Source: Leishmania donovani (lineage: Eukaryota > Euglenozoa > Kinetoplastea > Trypanosomatida > Trypanosomatidae). From it: 64,000 nucleotides of DNA. A model generated the notes under the pieces. The model did no database searches. It saw only the letters and a list, made by a program, of their open reading frames with translations, and was not told the origin of the DNA. The first letter of the stretch is position 1; each line of letters begins with the position of its first letter. Positions 1 to 10,856 of this stretch are shown one piece after another. Made by a program: the position numbers and the translations under genes. The stretch is taken from the NCBI RefSeq assembly GCF_000227135.1, contig NC_018246.1:97501-161500 (forward strand), read 5' to 3'.

Positions 1-240
1 ATAGTGGCAATGTCGCCGGAGTAGAGAACAGCATCTCTGGTGGGGGCTCTCTTCCTCCCTTCCCTGTCCTCTAGTGTGTGGCGCAGCTGGACTGTGTGAC
101 GTTGGCGGAGGCCGTTTTTTTATGTTTAGCCTTTGCTTGTGTTCTTGTGTACGGGGTTGCGCGGTGTCGTGCACTGGGCACCTTTTCTCTCTCTCTCTCT
201 CTGAGACCCCTCTCTGTATATATTTTCTGGCGTCTCGTGC

Positions 241-271
<31 letters not shown>

Positions 272-1017
272 ACTCTATCTCTGCGTGCGCGCTTCGCCTA
301 CCTTGCCAATTTTTCCCCATCCCCTCCCTCCCTCGTGGCGCGTTGGTTTCGGTGTTTATAGTTTCCTCTATTGTGCCACCACACACACCACTCTCTCTGT
401 TGCTCGCTTGCCACTCCCTTCTTCCCTCTTTTTGATGTTTCCGTGGCTTCTCACCTTCTTTTATTTCCACGTCATTTGCTTCTCTCGTCATGTGCGCCTC
501 CGTGCCTGTTTCTTCGTTACGTGTGTGCGTGTGGTTGTCTCTTGTCTGGTCCCTCATCACCTCCTCCTGCCCGTTCTCCTGCATCTTCTGAGTCCTTCCC
601 TCCCGAAGCGAATCGAGTGGCCAGATGATGCGCCCCCCCCCTCTCTCTCTCCCTCCCACACATGCACGCAGCAACAACAACAACAGTGAACAACGCACGG
701 GCAAAGAAAGAGCCGTAGCTGATGATTTAGCAGGGAGACGAGAGCACGGACAATTTGCCTAGCTCTCCTCCCCTTTCTGGCCAAGGCTGGACAATGGTGG
801 CGCGCCTCTCTCACGTGCACGGGGTGGGGATGGGCACCGCGTCTCACCCTCTCCTATCTCTCTGACGTGTCCTCATGCCTGGGGGATGCACACATGCAGT
901 GCATCTCAAGCTCTTCAAGTAAAAACAAAACGGCCAGAAACTGGCACCGATCAACCCTCACGTCTTCCCTTCTGCCTCTGCTCGACGTCACTCTTTTTTT
1001 TTTTTTGTGCACCACAC
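1..1017. other. Gene-free spacer at the left edge
   Basis: This is a pyrimidine-rich spacer with no credible coding frame. It presumably holds the 3' UTR of a gene outside the window and the start of the 5' region of the EHD gene. It contains a CT run (about 184-203), a GT microsatellite (241-266) and a T run (994-1006). Open frames here are repeat-driven (Cys/Val or His/Thr runs) and are not believable proteins. Confidence 0.7.
241..266. repeat. GT dinucleotide microsatellite
   Basis: An uninterrupted GT run of about 13 units in the spacer. Such runs are common in trypanosomatid intergenic DNA. Confidence 0.9.
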
Positions 1018-1393
1018 AGCACATCCTCCATCCTTCCACCTGCGCCCCGGCCGTGTGCGGCGGTGTGCCTTTGTACAGCCGATCAATGCATGCCGTCATG
1101 CGTGTATCTTGAGCATTTGCTTGCCTTTGCTTCTCTGGCCAGCCCTTTGCTTTTCTTTGCTTGGGCGCATCTTCTTTCTCTGCTCTGGTGGTGCCGCCAC
1201 GTGGTGGTTTGCTTGCTTCGCTTGCAAGGCTGCTTTGCCGTTCTCTCTCTGTGTGCGCGTGTGCGACGCCGTCGCCGTCTCCATCCCCATCGTCCCCGTC
1301 GGCGCCGTCTCGTGCTGATCGCTGTTGCGTGCGTGAGAGCGGACGTGTGCAAAGCGGGGAAGGGTGAGTTCAACGGCGTCATCTCTCGCAGCG

Positions 1394-1492
1394 AGTCTTC
1401 GTCCCTCTTCCTCTTCCTCTTCTTGTCTGGTGCATCTTTTTTTTTTTTTTTTCGCGTTGCCGATGTCCATCTCGGGTGCGGCTCCCCCGGAG
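1394..1492 (+). promoter_or_regulatory. Candidate trans-splice acceptor for the EHD gene
   Basis: A polypyrimidine stretch ends in a T run at 1439-1452. The first AG downstream is at 1491-1492. Using it would leave a 5' UTR of about 42 nt before the ATG at 1535 and would exclude the upstream in-frame ATG at 1463. A second possible acceptor is the T run at 994-1006 followed by AG at 1018-1019. The choice is inferred from sequence only. Confidence 0.45.
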
Positions 1493-1534
1493 CCTCTGTG
1501 TGGGAGGGAGTCGGGCGGCAATGTACCAGGCAGT

Positions 1535-3358
1535 ATGGAGGCGCTCATCAAGAAGCTTCACCCTCTCTACACTCAGCGCGTGCAGCCGCTAGAGGAGATG
1601 TACAGCTTCGACGTCTTCCGCCCCAGCTGGTATGAGGAGACAATCCTCAACGAACGCCCCTTCATTTCGCTGTTTGGTCCGTGGTCGGCTGGCAAGACCA
1701 CCTTCATCAACTACCTCTTGCAGAGCAACCACTTGTGGACTGGGCCGCAGCCGACAACGGCAGAGTTCACGGTGGTGATGTACGGCAAAGAACCGGGCCC
1801 GGTTGCCGGCCAGGCGCTGGCCAACTCGAAGCATCTGCCGTTCAAGGGGCTTCTCGATTTTGGCGAGTCCTTCATCAGCAACCTTAAAGGCTTCCAGGCG
1901 CCCCATGCACTCCTGGAGCGCGTCACGCTCATCGACACTCCTGGCGTGCTGGAGAGCTCTAAGGACATTCACCAGCGCAAATACGACTACGTGAACGTGT
2001 GCCGCTGGTTTGCGGAGCGAAGCGACTTGATCTTCGTCTTTTTCGACCCCAGCAAGCTGGACGCCGGCGGGGAGCTTCGCCAGCTCTTTCAAACCTCCTT
2101 CAAGGGGATTGAGAATCGTCTCCGTCTCGTATTGAACAAGGCTGACACCATCTCCACCCAGGAGCTCATGCGGGTCTATGGCAGTTTGTTCTGGAACTTA
2201 TCCAACTTCATCAACACAACGGAGCCGCCGCGAGTCTACGTTGGCAGCTTTTGGGATAAGCCGTACAGCCCAAACTCCTTCTCTCGTCTCTTCGCTGAGG
2301 AGAAGTTAGACCTGCTGCATGAGTTGCTCGACGTCATCCCGCAACAGGCGAGGGACAAGAAGATCGCGTCGCTTATTCGGCGAGCCAAGGAGGTGCTCGT
2401 GCACGCCGCCATCATTGGTGGCATCCGGGCCGACCTGCCAGTTCTCTTCGGCAGGTCCAAGGCGAAGAAAAAGGCCGCGGAGCAGCTGCCAAGGCGCTAC
2501 GAACTCATCGGCGCTCGCTACAAGATGAACCACCGCGACTTTCCTCCTGTGCAGGCGTATCGGTCTTTTCTGGAGCGCTTCGACGTCGCGAAGTTCCCAC
2601 CGCTGCAGAAAGCGGAGAAGGCTGGTCTCATCCGTGGCATTCAAGAGCTGATTGACACGATCCTGCCATCCATGCTGCGGCCAGTGTGCAACACCCGAGC
2701 TGCAAACCCGTTTGAGGAGGATAAGCAGACGGGCTTGCTGAGCATGTACCGCGATCACGTGTTCTTGCAGCGCGATGGTCGGTCTGGCATGCAGGGGGGC
2801 ACTGACAAGGTCGCCGCCACCATGGGTGAGGGGATGCGCGACTCGGCGACCACGGGTCTGTCTTCCAGTGTTGCCGCCGCCCCCGCATCCGGCCCGTCGT
2901 CTCTACTTGGCCCCGGCACCGCAGTTACAGCACCTTCTGCGTCGCCATCCTTCACAGAGTCGCCTTCCCTCGCGATGGCTGCTTCTTCCACGGCTGCCGC
3001 CGCTCCGTCGCCGCCGCCGCCGCCATCATCAGCCGCGGCGACGTCGTCGCCGGCTGACATGCAAGCCATGATGGCGATAATGCAGCAGATGGTCGCATAT
3101 CGGCAGCAGCAACAACAGCAAGACCGACAGAGCAGCAGTGCACCTGCGACCGTCAACTCACACGGGACACTATCCTCATCGTCCCCACAGACATCGGGAA
3201 ATCCTGTTGAGTCCTCCGTTCCGGTGACCCCGCAAGAGTCGGACCTCAACAGCGAACCGTGCCCACCTACCGTGGTGCCTCAACCCGGCCTGTCCAACAA
3301 CTGCGCTACCCAGGTTAATGCATGGGCTGGCGAGGACGTGCCAAAATCGCAACACTGA
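1535..3358 (+). CDS. EHD1: EHD-family (dynamin-like) membrane-remodelling GTPase, no EH domain
   Basis: 607 aa. EHD proteins bind ATP through a dynamin-type G domain, oligomerise on membranes and drive endocytic recycling. The N-terminal helix (LYTQRVQPLEEMYSF) matches the EHD start. Nucleotide motifs are GPWSAGKT (residues 48-55), DTPG (134-137) and NKAD (201-204), followed by MRVYGSLFWNL and VYVGSFW, both very close to animal EHDs. Homology runs to about residue 390, where an NPF tripeptide (391-393) occurs. The rest is a low-complexity Ser/Pro/Ala/Gln tail in place of the usual C-terminal EH domain. I chose ATG 1535 because EHD homology begins there and the T run at 1439-1452 has no AG before ATG 1463. 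Starting at 1463 would give 631 aa. Family assignment is firm; the start is less so. Confidence 0.93.
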   Translation: MEALIKKLHPLYTQRVQPLEEMYSFDVFRPSWYEETILNERPFISLFGPWSAGKTTFINYLLQSNHLWTGPQPTTAEFTVVMYGKEPGPVAGQALANSKHLPFKGLLDFGESFISNLKGFQAPHALLERVTLIDTPGVLESSKDIHQRKYDYVNVCRWFAERSDLIFVFFDPSKLDAGGELRQLFQTSFKGIENRLRLVLNKADTISTQELMRVYGSLFWNLSNFINTTEPPRVYVGSFWDKPYSPNSFSRLFAEEKLDLLHELLDVIPQQARDKKIASLIRRAKEVLVHAAIIGGIRADLPVLFGRSKAKKKAAEQLPRRYELIGARYKMNHRDFPPVQAYRSFLERFDVAKFPPLQKAEKAGLIRGIQELIDTILPSMLRPVCNTRAANPFEEDKQTGLLSMYRDHVFLQRDGRSGMQGGTDKVAATMGEGMRDSATTGLSSSVAAAPASGPSSLLGPGTAVTAPSASPSFTESPSLAMAASSTAAAAPSPPPPPSSAAATSSPADMQAMMAIMQQMVAYRQQQQQQDRQSSSAPATVNSHGTLSSSSPQTSGNPVESSVPVTPQESDLNSEPCPPTVVPQPGLSNNCATQVNAWAGEDVPKSQH

Positions 3359-4757
3359 ACCGAGCGCTGTGCTTCCTGCGTATCACAAGCTTGTCTCTCT
3401 CTATTCTCATTCTCGGCCAACAAGGAGGATCACTGATCTGCCGCTGTGGGCGCGTCTAACTTCTTCTTCCCTCTCTTCCTTCCTTTGCGCGTCTTCTTGT
3501 GTGCGGGTGTGCTCGCGGTCTCTCCGTGGTCTCCTCATGCTCACCCATGACGACACCACCTTGCTCAGTGTATGATGGTGCATGCCGTGTGGTAACGGCT
3601 CTTGGGGGATGGCAGGCGGGGTCAGAGCTTGGCTCCGCCACCCCTTCCTCCGCTCCTGTCTTTACGCGACCTCACTATCCCCTTTCTCCGTGGCGCTCCC
3701 CCGTTCGCTAGTCTCTCCTTCAACCGTTGCTTTTTTTTTTCTGTGCGCTGCCGCCTGGTCATGAAGACCTCGAATGGTGCGGCCAGGAGTTGGAGAGCGT
3801 TTGTCCACTGCCCTCGCTTTATGAGGTAGGGCGCCATCAGCGCAAGGCCCACCCTGCACTCCTGACGCACACAAATCGGAAGGGACTGAGGAGGGGCGGG
3901 GGGGGGGGCAACGAAGGGAGACGTTGATGCTGCACGTGTACCTAAAAGAGACGCCCTGGCCATCGCTGAGATGGGGTAGCGGGGGTGCGGACACACGCAC
4001 CAACAAGTTCCAAAGAGGCTTTCTCAACTTTCACTGACGCTGCGCATGCGACGCCGCCACCGCTTCTGTCAAGGATGTGCGCAAGAGGCGGGGATGGGGG
4101 CATGCATGTGGGAATAAAGGGGAGAGGGTGTGCCGTTCCACCCTGTCCTCCGCTATCTTCACATGGCTGTCACGTTGAAGCCCCTTCCTGCGGGTGCTGT
4201 GTGACTTGAGTCTCAGCGCCGCACCACTAGCTTCTCACTGCTCTCCACACGTCGACCCCTCGGTTTCCACTTTCTACGCTTTTCTTCTCTTTGGTTGCTT
4301 CTGCATGTCGGGTCACATAAACTGCGACGGTTGCTACCTGCTGCTGCGCCCTACCGCGTGAACCACGTGCGTGCGCCTTCTGGCCGCATGACCACCTCGT
4401 TGTTGATACCGCAGACGACTGCATCGCTGGTGCGCGCAGACACAGACTGTAGTGCGTGGCGAATGAAGAGAGGAGAAAGGGCCGTCACACTCTCCCTCCC
4501 TCGTACCGCTCTGGCTTCTGGGCAGCGTGCAAGGCACCCATGCACCCACACACGCACACATTTCAGCAACGCCCTTCCGTTGCCGCTGTTGTAACGGCCG
4601 CCACCCTAAAGCCTCTGCTTTTCCAACGCTGTGTGGCTGTTTCGTCGCGAGGGAGAGGTGAGTGGGGGACGCCCACCACCAGCGATACCGCGAAGAGCAT
4701 GCAGCGCAGCATCTCTCTTGCACCGCTTTCACTTCCTCCCTCATCCTGCGCTTATCG
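3359..4757. other. Spacer between EHD and the first orphan gene
   Basis: Presumed 3' UTR of the EHD gene plus the 5' region of the next gene. It is pyrimidine-rich with a T run near 3729-3740 and a G run at 3898-3908. I see no coding frame, RNA gene or element. Confidence 0.65.
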
Positions 4758-4759
4758 AG
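4711..4759 (+). promoter_or_regulatory. Candidate trans-splice acceptor for the 1513-aa gene
   Basis: A CT-rich tract (4711-4753) is followed by AG at 4758-4759, 52 nt upstream of ATG 4812. No other AG lies between the tract and this site. Confidence 0.5.
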
Positions 4760-4811
4760 TGCGCGTGTACAGTGACGCACAGTTCCCTCACTCAGTGCTC
4801 GGCGGGACACG

Positions 4812-7259
4812 ATGCGCGACGAAGTCCGTGATGATGGCCTACATGCAACGCCGCCGTCGAGCAGTTGTGACAGCCACAATGGCAGTCATGTCCTCCATGA
4901 CCCAGAGCTGCTTGATTTGATGGAGGCTGCGGAGGATACGGCGCTGCTCTTCCGCGTTCGAGCCGACTACAGCGAGGCACCGCCTTCCAACAATGAAATC
5001 GCTTTTAGCATGTCAGAGCAAAAGCCCACCGCCGCGAGCACAGACGGCCCGGCAACCGTCGATATACCTGCCGCAGCGTCGCTGCCTTGCCTGCCCACTT
5101 CGCTCCTCGTTGGCGGATCGCTGTTTGTGCGTGAGACTCCGGTGCCGTCGCCCGCTGCCATAGCGCACGGCAAGACGCCATCTCCCTTCGGAGCGGCGGG
5201 TGTCCCAGCTGGCTCGGTCCTCTGCCCTTTCACGCGCGGCTTTGTCTCCATGTGCTCGCCACACTGGGGCCACCTGTGCGCTGTCGGTTTCAGAGTTCGT
5301 ATGTCGCTGCACGGTGGCAGGCGTGTGGTGCTACAGAAGCCGCACCTACTGCTAGCCCGCGCACGTCAGCTGCAGGATTGCACCATGCAAGACAGCCTCA
5401 GGATACCCAGCAAGTCGACGCAGCCTCACAGCGCCAGCTCTGCGAAGACGCTCAAGGACTCTAGGTGCATGGAGACGAGAAAGAGGCGTCCAGCAGCGCT
5501 TTTCCAGATGTGGGGCTGGAGCCCGCACCTGCAGCAGACTCTCGGCGCCACATTGTGCTCGGCCCCACTGGAGAGCGTGGCCGCCTTCCGTGCTGCGGTA
5601 GAGGCAAATATGCTCACTGGAGGCTTCTGTAAAGGCGCACAACTCATACCAGTCGCGGGGGCTCGTGGCAGTCGTGCGGTGATGCCAGCTCCTTTCAGCT
5701 TAGGGCAGCGCACCACGTCCGTGAGAGATGGAACCCGAGAAGGACAGGCAGCGGCGCGCTGCCCGTGGAACACCCGATGCCGCGTCCTGCAGCCCCCCTC
5801 CTCCTTGAGGCTGGGCTGCTCGTCTACCAGCGCGGCCGCGTCGTGGGTCACCGCGTCGGCATCTGAGCCGATGGGATCGCCGCCGAAACTCCCGCATCCG
5901 TGGCATGCGTGGACAGAAGCCCACACGGACCGCCCCACGTTGCGGCTATTCGGCCTACCCGCCTCGGTGCGCGCTGCTTTTCTCGACGTTCCTTTCCCCT
6001 CGCCCTCCACATCCTCGTCGTCGCCGACTCCAGCAGCGCTGATGGAGGCCGCCTGCGGTGCCGCGCTGTCCCAGCTGGCGGGGCAGGTGCAAGATGCGGT
6101 GGAGCAGGGCCAGCTTGCCGCGACGTCGCGACTATACTTCTGCCCCCTCGCCCATGCCGTGGACTACAGTGGCACTCTTGACTTGCGTGCGTTTTCTGTG
6201 GAGTGGGGCCGGCGGCACTGCGACGGCGGTGGCGCATCCGCTGCGCCGCGAATAACAGCGGTACTCAGTGACTCGTGCCCTGTGCTATCGCTCGGAGCGG
6301 AGCTGCCCATAGGCGATGATGCTGATCCTCCTGATGCGGCGGCCGGACGCGCCGCTTCCACTCCGCCGCTGAGAGTGGTCTTCTTCAGCAACGCCCACAT
6401 GCTGTCGAAGCGAGCGATTCGCCGCTTACTAGATCAATGGACCCGGAATGGAGCGTCAGTGCGCAAGCTACGCCAGCAGCAGCAGCGCGCGCGGGCCGGG
6501 CCGCGCGAGTGGCGCACGCTCATGGGTAGCCGCCTGCTTCTTCCGCTTGATGCCGCGGCCATCCTGCCCCACGTCCGAAGTCTCTCGACTCCCTTCGGCG
6601 ACGTACAGGCCGTCTTTATTGGTTACACGGCAAGCCAAGGCCCTGTCGAGGGGGCGAAGGTGATGAATCCGCCATCTGATGTGGGTAAGCATGCGCCACT
6701 TCCTCTGCCGGTGTTACCATCATCAACAACGCCTGTAGGCTTCCCCGTGCGCGTCGAGCTTGCGGTGAGCGCGAGCGCGCATTCGGACTTGCTTCATGTC
6801 GAGGAACCCCTCTCCGCTGCTCTGCTCCGTGCATCCACCCTCTATCGCAGGTGCCTCGACGCAGCACAGCGTCGTGAGTTGGTGGAGGCGGTGGTGCAGA
6901 GCACTGTGGATGGCGCGCCAGCGGGAGCCGTCTTCGCAAAGCGGGAGTCACAGCGACTCTCTAGTGGTCGCATTTTATCCGAAACCAGTAAAGTGCCCCT
7001 AACTAGCACTCAAGGTCGCCTGCAGCTGCACGAGGCGTGCGAGGCTGCGCTGTCGCTCTTATCCCCACTGGAAGGCTTCCTGCACCCACACCTCGGCACT
7101 GAGGGAACTGGCGGCAACCGTCCTGCGAGGGACGACGACGTCGTGTCGCTGCTTGTCATGTACCCACTCTTGAGCACCGTGCGCATTCGCCACGTACTGC
7201 TAAGCGCTTTTCACGTACGTGTCACGCCGACCTCCACCGCAGGTGATGAGGCTCCATCG

Positions 7260-7291
<32 letters not shown>

Positions 7292-9353
7292 CGATGGCCC
7301 CGTCGCAGCTGGGGAGATGGTGTGTGTGCGCGTCGGCAGCGACAGTGGCCCTGCCGGTGCCGCAACGGCGCCTCCCTCCAACCCCCGCGTCCGCTTTGTC
7401 GCGTCGCGCCGGCGCGCCAATGAGAATGAGCAGCGGGAGTTTCATGCCCTGCTGCAGGCGGCGAAGGTGCGTGCCGCGGCGGAGGCCTCAGTGACGGCGA
7501 CCCCTTCCTGTGTGCCGCGCGCACCGCTTCTTTTTCAAGCGTATGCCGCTCACGTGGAGCCTCCGGTGCTGCTGGGGTTGTGGACGCCGACGCTGCTCTT
7601 CCGGGCCCCGACTTTGGCGGATATGATGGCGTTGCGCTGCTTCTTGTTAGAGCCACTCCGCGCCAGCTACGCAGCCTCGCACCGAACTCCTACAGATGCG
7701 CTGCATCGCGCCGGCTTCGCGGACGGCGGCGGTGGCGGTGACATGATCGCGCTTCGAGTGGATGATGTGGACGTCATTCACTTTGACTACGCCGACGGGG
7801 CAACGCGCCACAGGCGCACCCACCGCCTGTTTGGTGTCCGGGCATCCTTGTGCCCCGCATCTGCAGCTACACCGCCCCCGCGAACAGGAGCCGGCGCGGT
7901 GGGCGAGGAGAGTCTGCGGGACGCGAGCGGCCGCAACCCCATCGCGCGCGAGCTGGCACTGTTGGAGACGCTGCTGCAGCAGTGTCTCAAGGAATGTGCG
8001 CGGACAGCGGCGTTTTTCCCGCTGTGGACGGAGCACCGCCGCTACGACGACGCCGCTCCCTGTGCTACCACGCACCAAAGCAGCGTGGCGGGCCCCATGA
8101 CGAACCATGGCGATGGTGGCCCCGCAGGGCTCAACTTGCTGCCCTTCCCGTTCTTTCCCTCCAGCACCAATCACCGTCCCTTCCTCGACTTTCCTGGCGT
8201 GATGGAGTCGTTGGCGTCGTGGGCACCACGATCGACAGAGCTGCGCCTTTTGAGCTTGGCTGCGGCACAACGGCCTTCCCTCTCCCTGACGATCCGCAGT
8301 CGAGTGGTGCTGCTGGAGTCGGTGTACGTGCCGGAAAGCGACGAGGTGGACGCACCGGACGACGATGCCGAGAAGGTTGCAGCAAGGAGCGGGAGAAAGG
8401 GCCCAAACCGCGTGGTTGTTCGACGCGGGCAGGTGTGCGAGGTGGCCGGCTTTGTTCCCTGCGGCCTTCTCCTTGGCTGTGGAGCGGCGTCAACGGCGTC
8501 GGAGGGCGCCGGGGGATCCAGGAGCCGCGACGAGAGCGCTACGCGTCGGATGTCTCTTCCACCCCTCGTGCGGCAGCAGGTGGCTGGTTGGTCCCTCACT
8601 GAGCGGCGACTGATAGAGCACTACATGGCACAGCAGCGGCACGCATCGGCCTTGCCGTTGCTGCGCTGTTGCGCCGCTTCCCAGCGCAGCTGGGAAGATC
8701 ACCTGAGACAGCCGGGCACCAGCCTTTTCGTGCTTGCTCCACGCTGCACCGTTGTCGGCGGCTACCGCTCCCTTCACTACTACGGCCTGCCGCTGCTTCA
8801 CCTGCCATTGCTCATCTTGGCTGGCGACTTAGCCCGCTCTCAGCCTTCCCACTCGGCCGTGAGCCCCTCCAAGCTGAGCAAGACCGCCCTAGGGTCTTGC
8901 ATAGCGTCGCGCGCGTCTGCCTCGGACAGCGATATTGGCGTACCGCCAGCACTTCTCACCGCCACCTCGCCCTCGGCCTCCTTCGACTATGCCCTGCCTC
9001 ATCTCTTTCACCCGCATCACGCCGACCCGGCCAGCTGCAGGGCAACTCTGTGCTTGACATCACAGGAGCGACAGCAGGCCCTCGATCTACTCTTCGCACA
9101 ACTGCGCAGCGCCACTGCCACGGTCAGTGATGGCCCGAAAGCGGCTTGTGGAAACGACACCTCACCACGCTCTCCTATATCCTTTGTGGAGGACATTCTC
9201 TTTTCTGAAATGCCTGATGGCACTCGCAACGGGAAACCCGCGGATGCTGTTACTGCAGGTGACCGTAACAGCAGTGATGCGCACGCGGTGCTCACGCCAC
9301 CAGTGTGCTGTCCGCTGCTGACCGAACTGGCCCTCTACTCGCGCGTGCGGTAG
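4812..9353 (+). CDS. Large conserved-looking protein of unknown function (1513 aa)
   Basis: I do not recognise this protein. It is one uninterrupted 1513-aa frame with the GC-rich third positions typical of coding DNA here. The composition alternates ordered stretches with Ala/Ser/Pro-rich linkers. Ordered blocks include FSNAHMLSKRAIRRLLDQW (about residues 522-540), FGDVQAVFIGY (about 595-605), a region rich in Leu and Tyr near WSLTERRLIEHYMAQQ (about 1258-1273), and GGYRSLHYYGLPLLHLPLL (about 1316-1334). An Ala run (about residues 820-827) comes from a GCT repeat. There is no signal peptide or clear transmembrane segment, and no catalytic motif I can name. It lies between the EHD gene and the first U-box/CCCH gene on the same strand. 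ATG 4812 is the first in-frame ATG after a good splice acceptor. Confidence 0.85.
7266..7290 (+). repeat. In-frame GCT (Ala) triplet repeat
   Basis: About eight GCT/CTG units inside the 1513-aa gene, read as a poly-Ala linker. Length may vary between strains. Confidence 0.85.
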
Positions 9354-10543
9354 ACCATCTCCAGCCCGTGCATGAGGGCCTCGATAACGCCGCGCTCGTT
9401 TCTAAGCGGCACACATGCGCGTGCGCTGAGAGGTAGTAGAGTACTGAAAAGGAGGAAAAATGAGCGTAGTCTTCATCGATTCAGCTATCCATTGGAGATC
9501 TCAGCGTGCAAATACATGCGCGTGCGTGCTCCTCACCACGCCGTGGCCTCCTTCCTTTTTTTTTCGGCGGGTGGGGAGAAGGGGGGCTGTAACGGGAACC
9601 GCCGTGCACTTGATAAGTGTCCTCCACTTTGTTGTTGACTGGATTGCTTCCCCGCGTGCACGCCTCCCTCCTCTTCCCATTTCTCCCTCTGTTCTTCTCT
9701 GCTCCCATCGCTGAAGGGACACGGAGCGCATCTGCTCCTCTTGATCTGCTGCCGCTGCTGCTCTTTTTTTTTTTTGGATGGGGTGGCGGAGAAGGGGGCG
9801 CTCTCCTCTTTTTTTTTGTGGGCGCTCTCGTTGTGGACTTCAGGCCGCCTCGCCCCGACCCCGCCCCGCTTTTGGTTTGTCTCCCGTTCATGCAACGGAG
9901 GAAGAGAAGGCCACGCGAAAAAAAAAAAGATAATCAACGAGCGCCACGAAGAGCATTGTTCACCTCCACAGGTGTGCGCGGTTGTGTGGCGCGCCGTTGA
10001 GGCGAAGTGCGCTGGCCTCTGTGTGCGTCTACGGTGCAGAAGGTGTGGACCAACGACGGATTGCTCACCACCCCGCATGGGTTCCTCTCTTTGCATCTCT
10101 CTCTCCCCTCGTGCTTGCGTGGCTTTTGCAGCTGGCGATGCCGCATCGGGTGCCGTGGCCTGCGCACGTGCGTTCGTGTGTTTCCTCTGCGCCTACCGGT
10201 GTCTGCGCCGTCACGACTCTCTCTTCGCTCTTCACTGTCTTGCACCCGTTCATCTCCCTCCCCCTCCCCATGCGCGCGTATCTGTGCGCATGTGCCAGCT
10301 GTGTAGTAGGGATAGTACGCGTGATCTCCTATTTTGGTTTGGCTGTGTATACCCTGTCTTTAGTGGGCGCGCTAGGGAACCATCTGTAGCACAGCGATTC
10401 CCCGGCTTGCACGACACACACACACACAAACACAGACACAGACACGCCCGGTCTTACTCAGGCGCACGTCGGTGTCGTCGAGCCAAGGATCTTTGGTGGC
10501 GAGTTTGAATTCACAGACAACGCAGGAGGATTGTCCTCTAGCT

Positions 10544-10574
<31 letters not shown>

Positions 10575-10801
10575 TATAAAGAAGGAATCTCGCGCCAAGG
10601 GAATCGGGCGAGCACGCGCACTTGTTGATCGCCACGCACAACCTCTTCCCCACCCAGCTCTCTCTGTTTCTCTCGTTCTCCCGGCGCTGCGCTTGCACAT
10701 CCTCACATCGCTGCGGTCTGTCTCTACGCTGAGCCCCTTTTGATTTCCTTTCTGCCGTCTTGTCGCGTCTCTTCGCCTTCCTTCTCATCCCTCTACCCCC
10801 C
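9354..10801. other. Spacer upstream of the first U-box/CCCH gene
   Basis: Pyrimidine-rich spacer with several T runs (near 9553-9562 and 9762-9776) and CA microsatellites near 10414-10428 and at 10544-10570. No coding frame is convincing. Confidence 0.65.
10544..10570. repeat. CA dinucleotide microsatellite
   Basis: An uninterrupted CA run about 230 nt upstream of the candidate splice acceptor of the next gene. Confidence 0.9.
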
Positions 10802-10803
10802 AG
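10742..10803 (+). promoter_or_regulatory. Candidate trans-splice acceptor for U-box/CCCH gene A
   Basis: A strong CT tract (about 10742-10801) ends directly in CAG, with AG at 10802-10803. This is 53 nt upstream of ATG 10857. Confidence 0.6.
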
Positions 10804-10856
10804 GTCGCCCCCTTTCCGTCCTCTTACCCTTCGCCGCCGCCGACTGTCGCCGGCTG

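Noticed and set aside
1463..1534. Upstream in-frame ATG at 1463 as start of the EHD gene
   Set aside because: It lies between a strong polypyrimidine tract and the first AG, so it would be removed by trans-splicing if that acceptor is used; EHD homology begins only at 1535. It remains possible if the acceptor at 1018-1019 is used.
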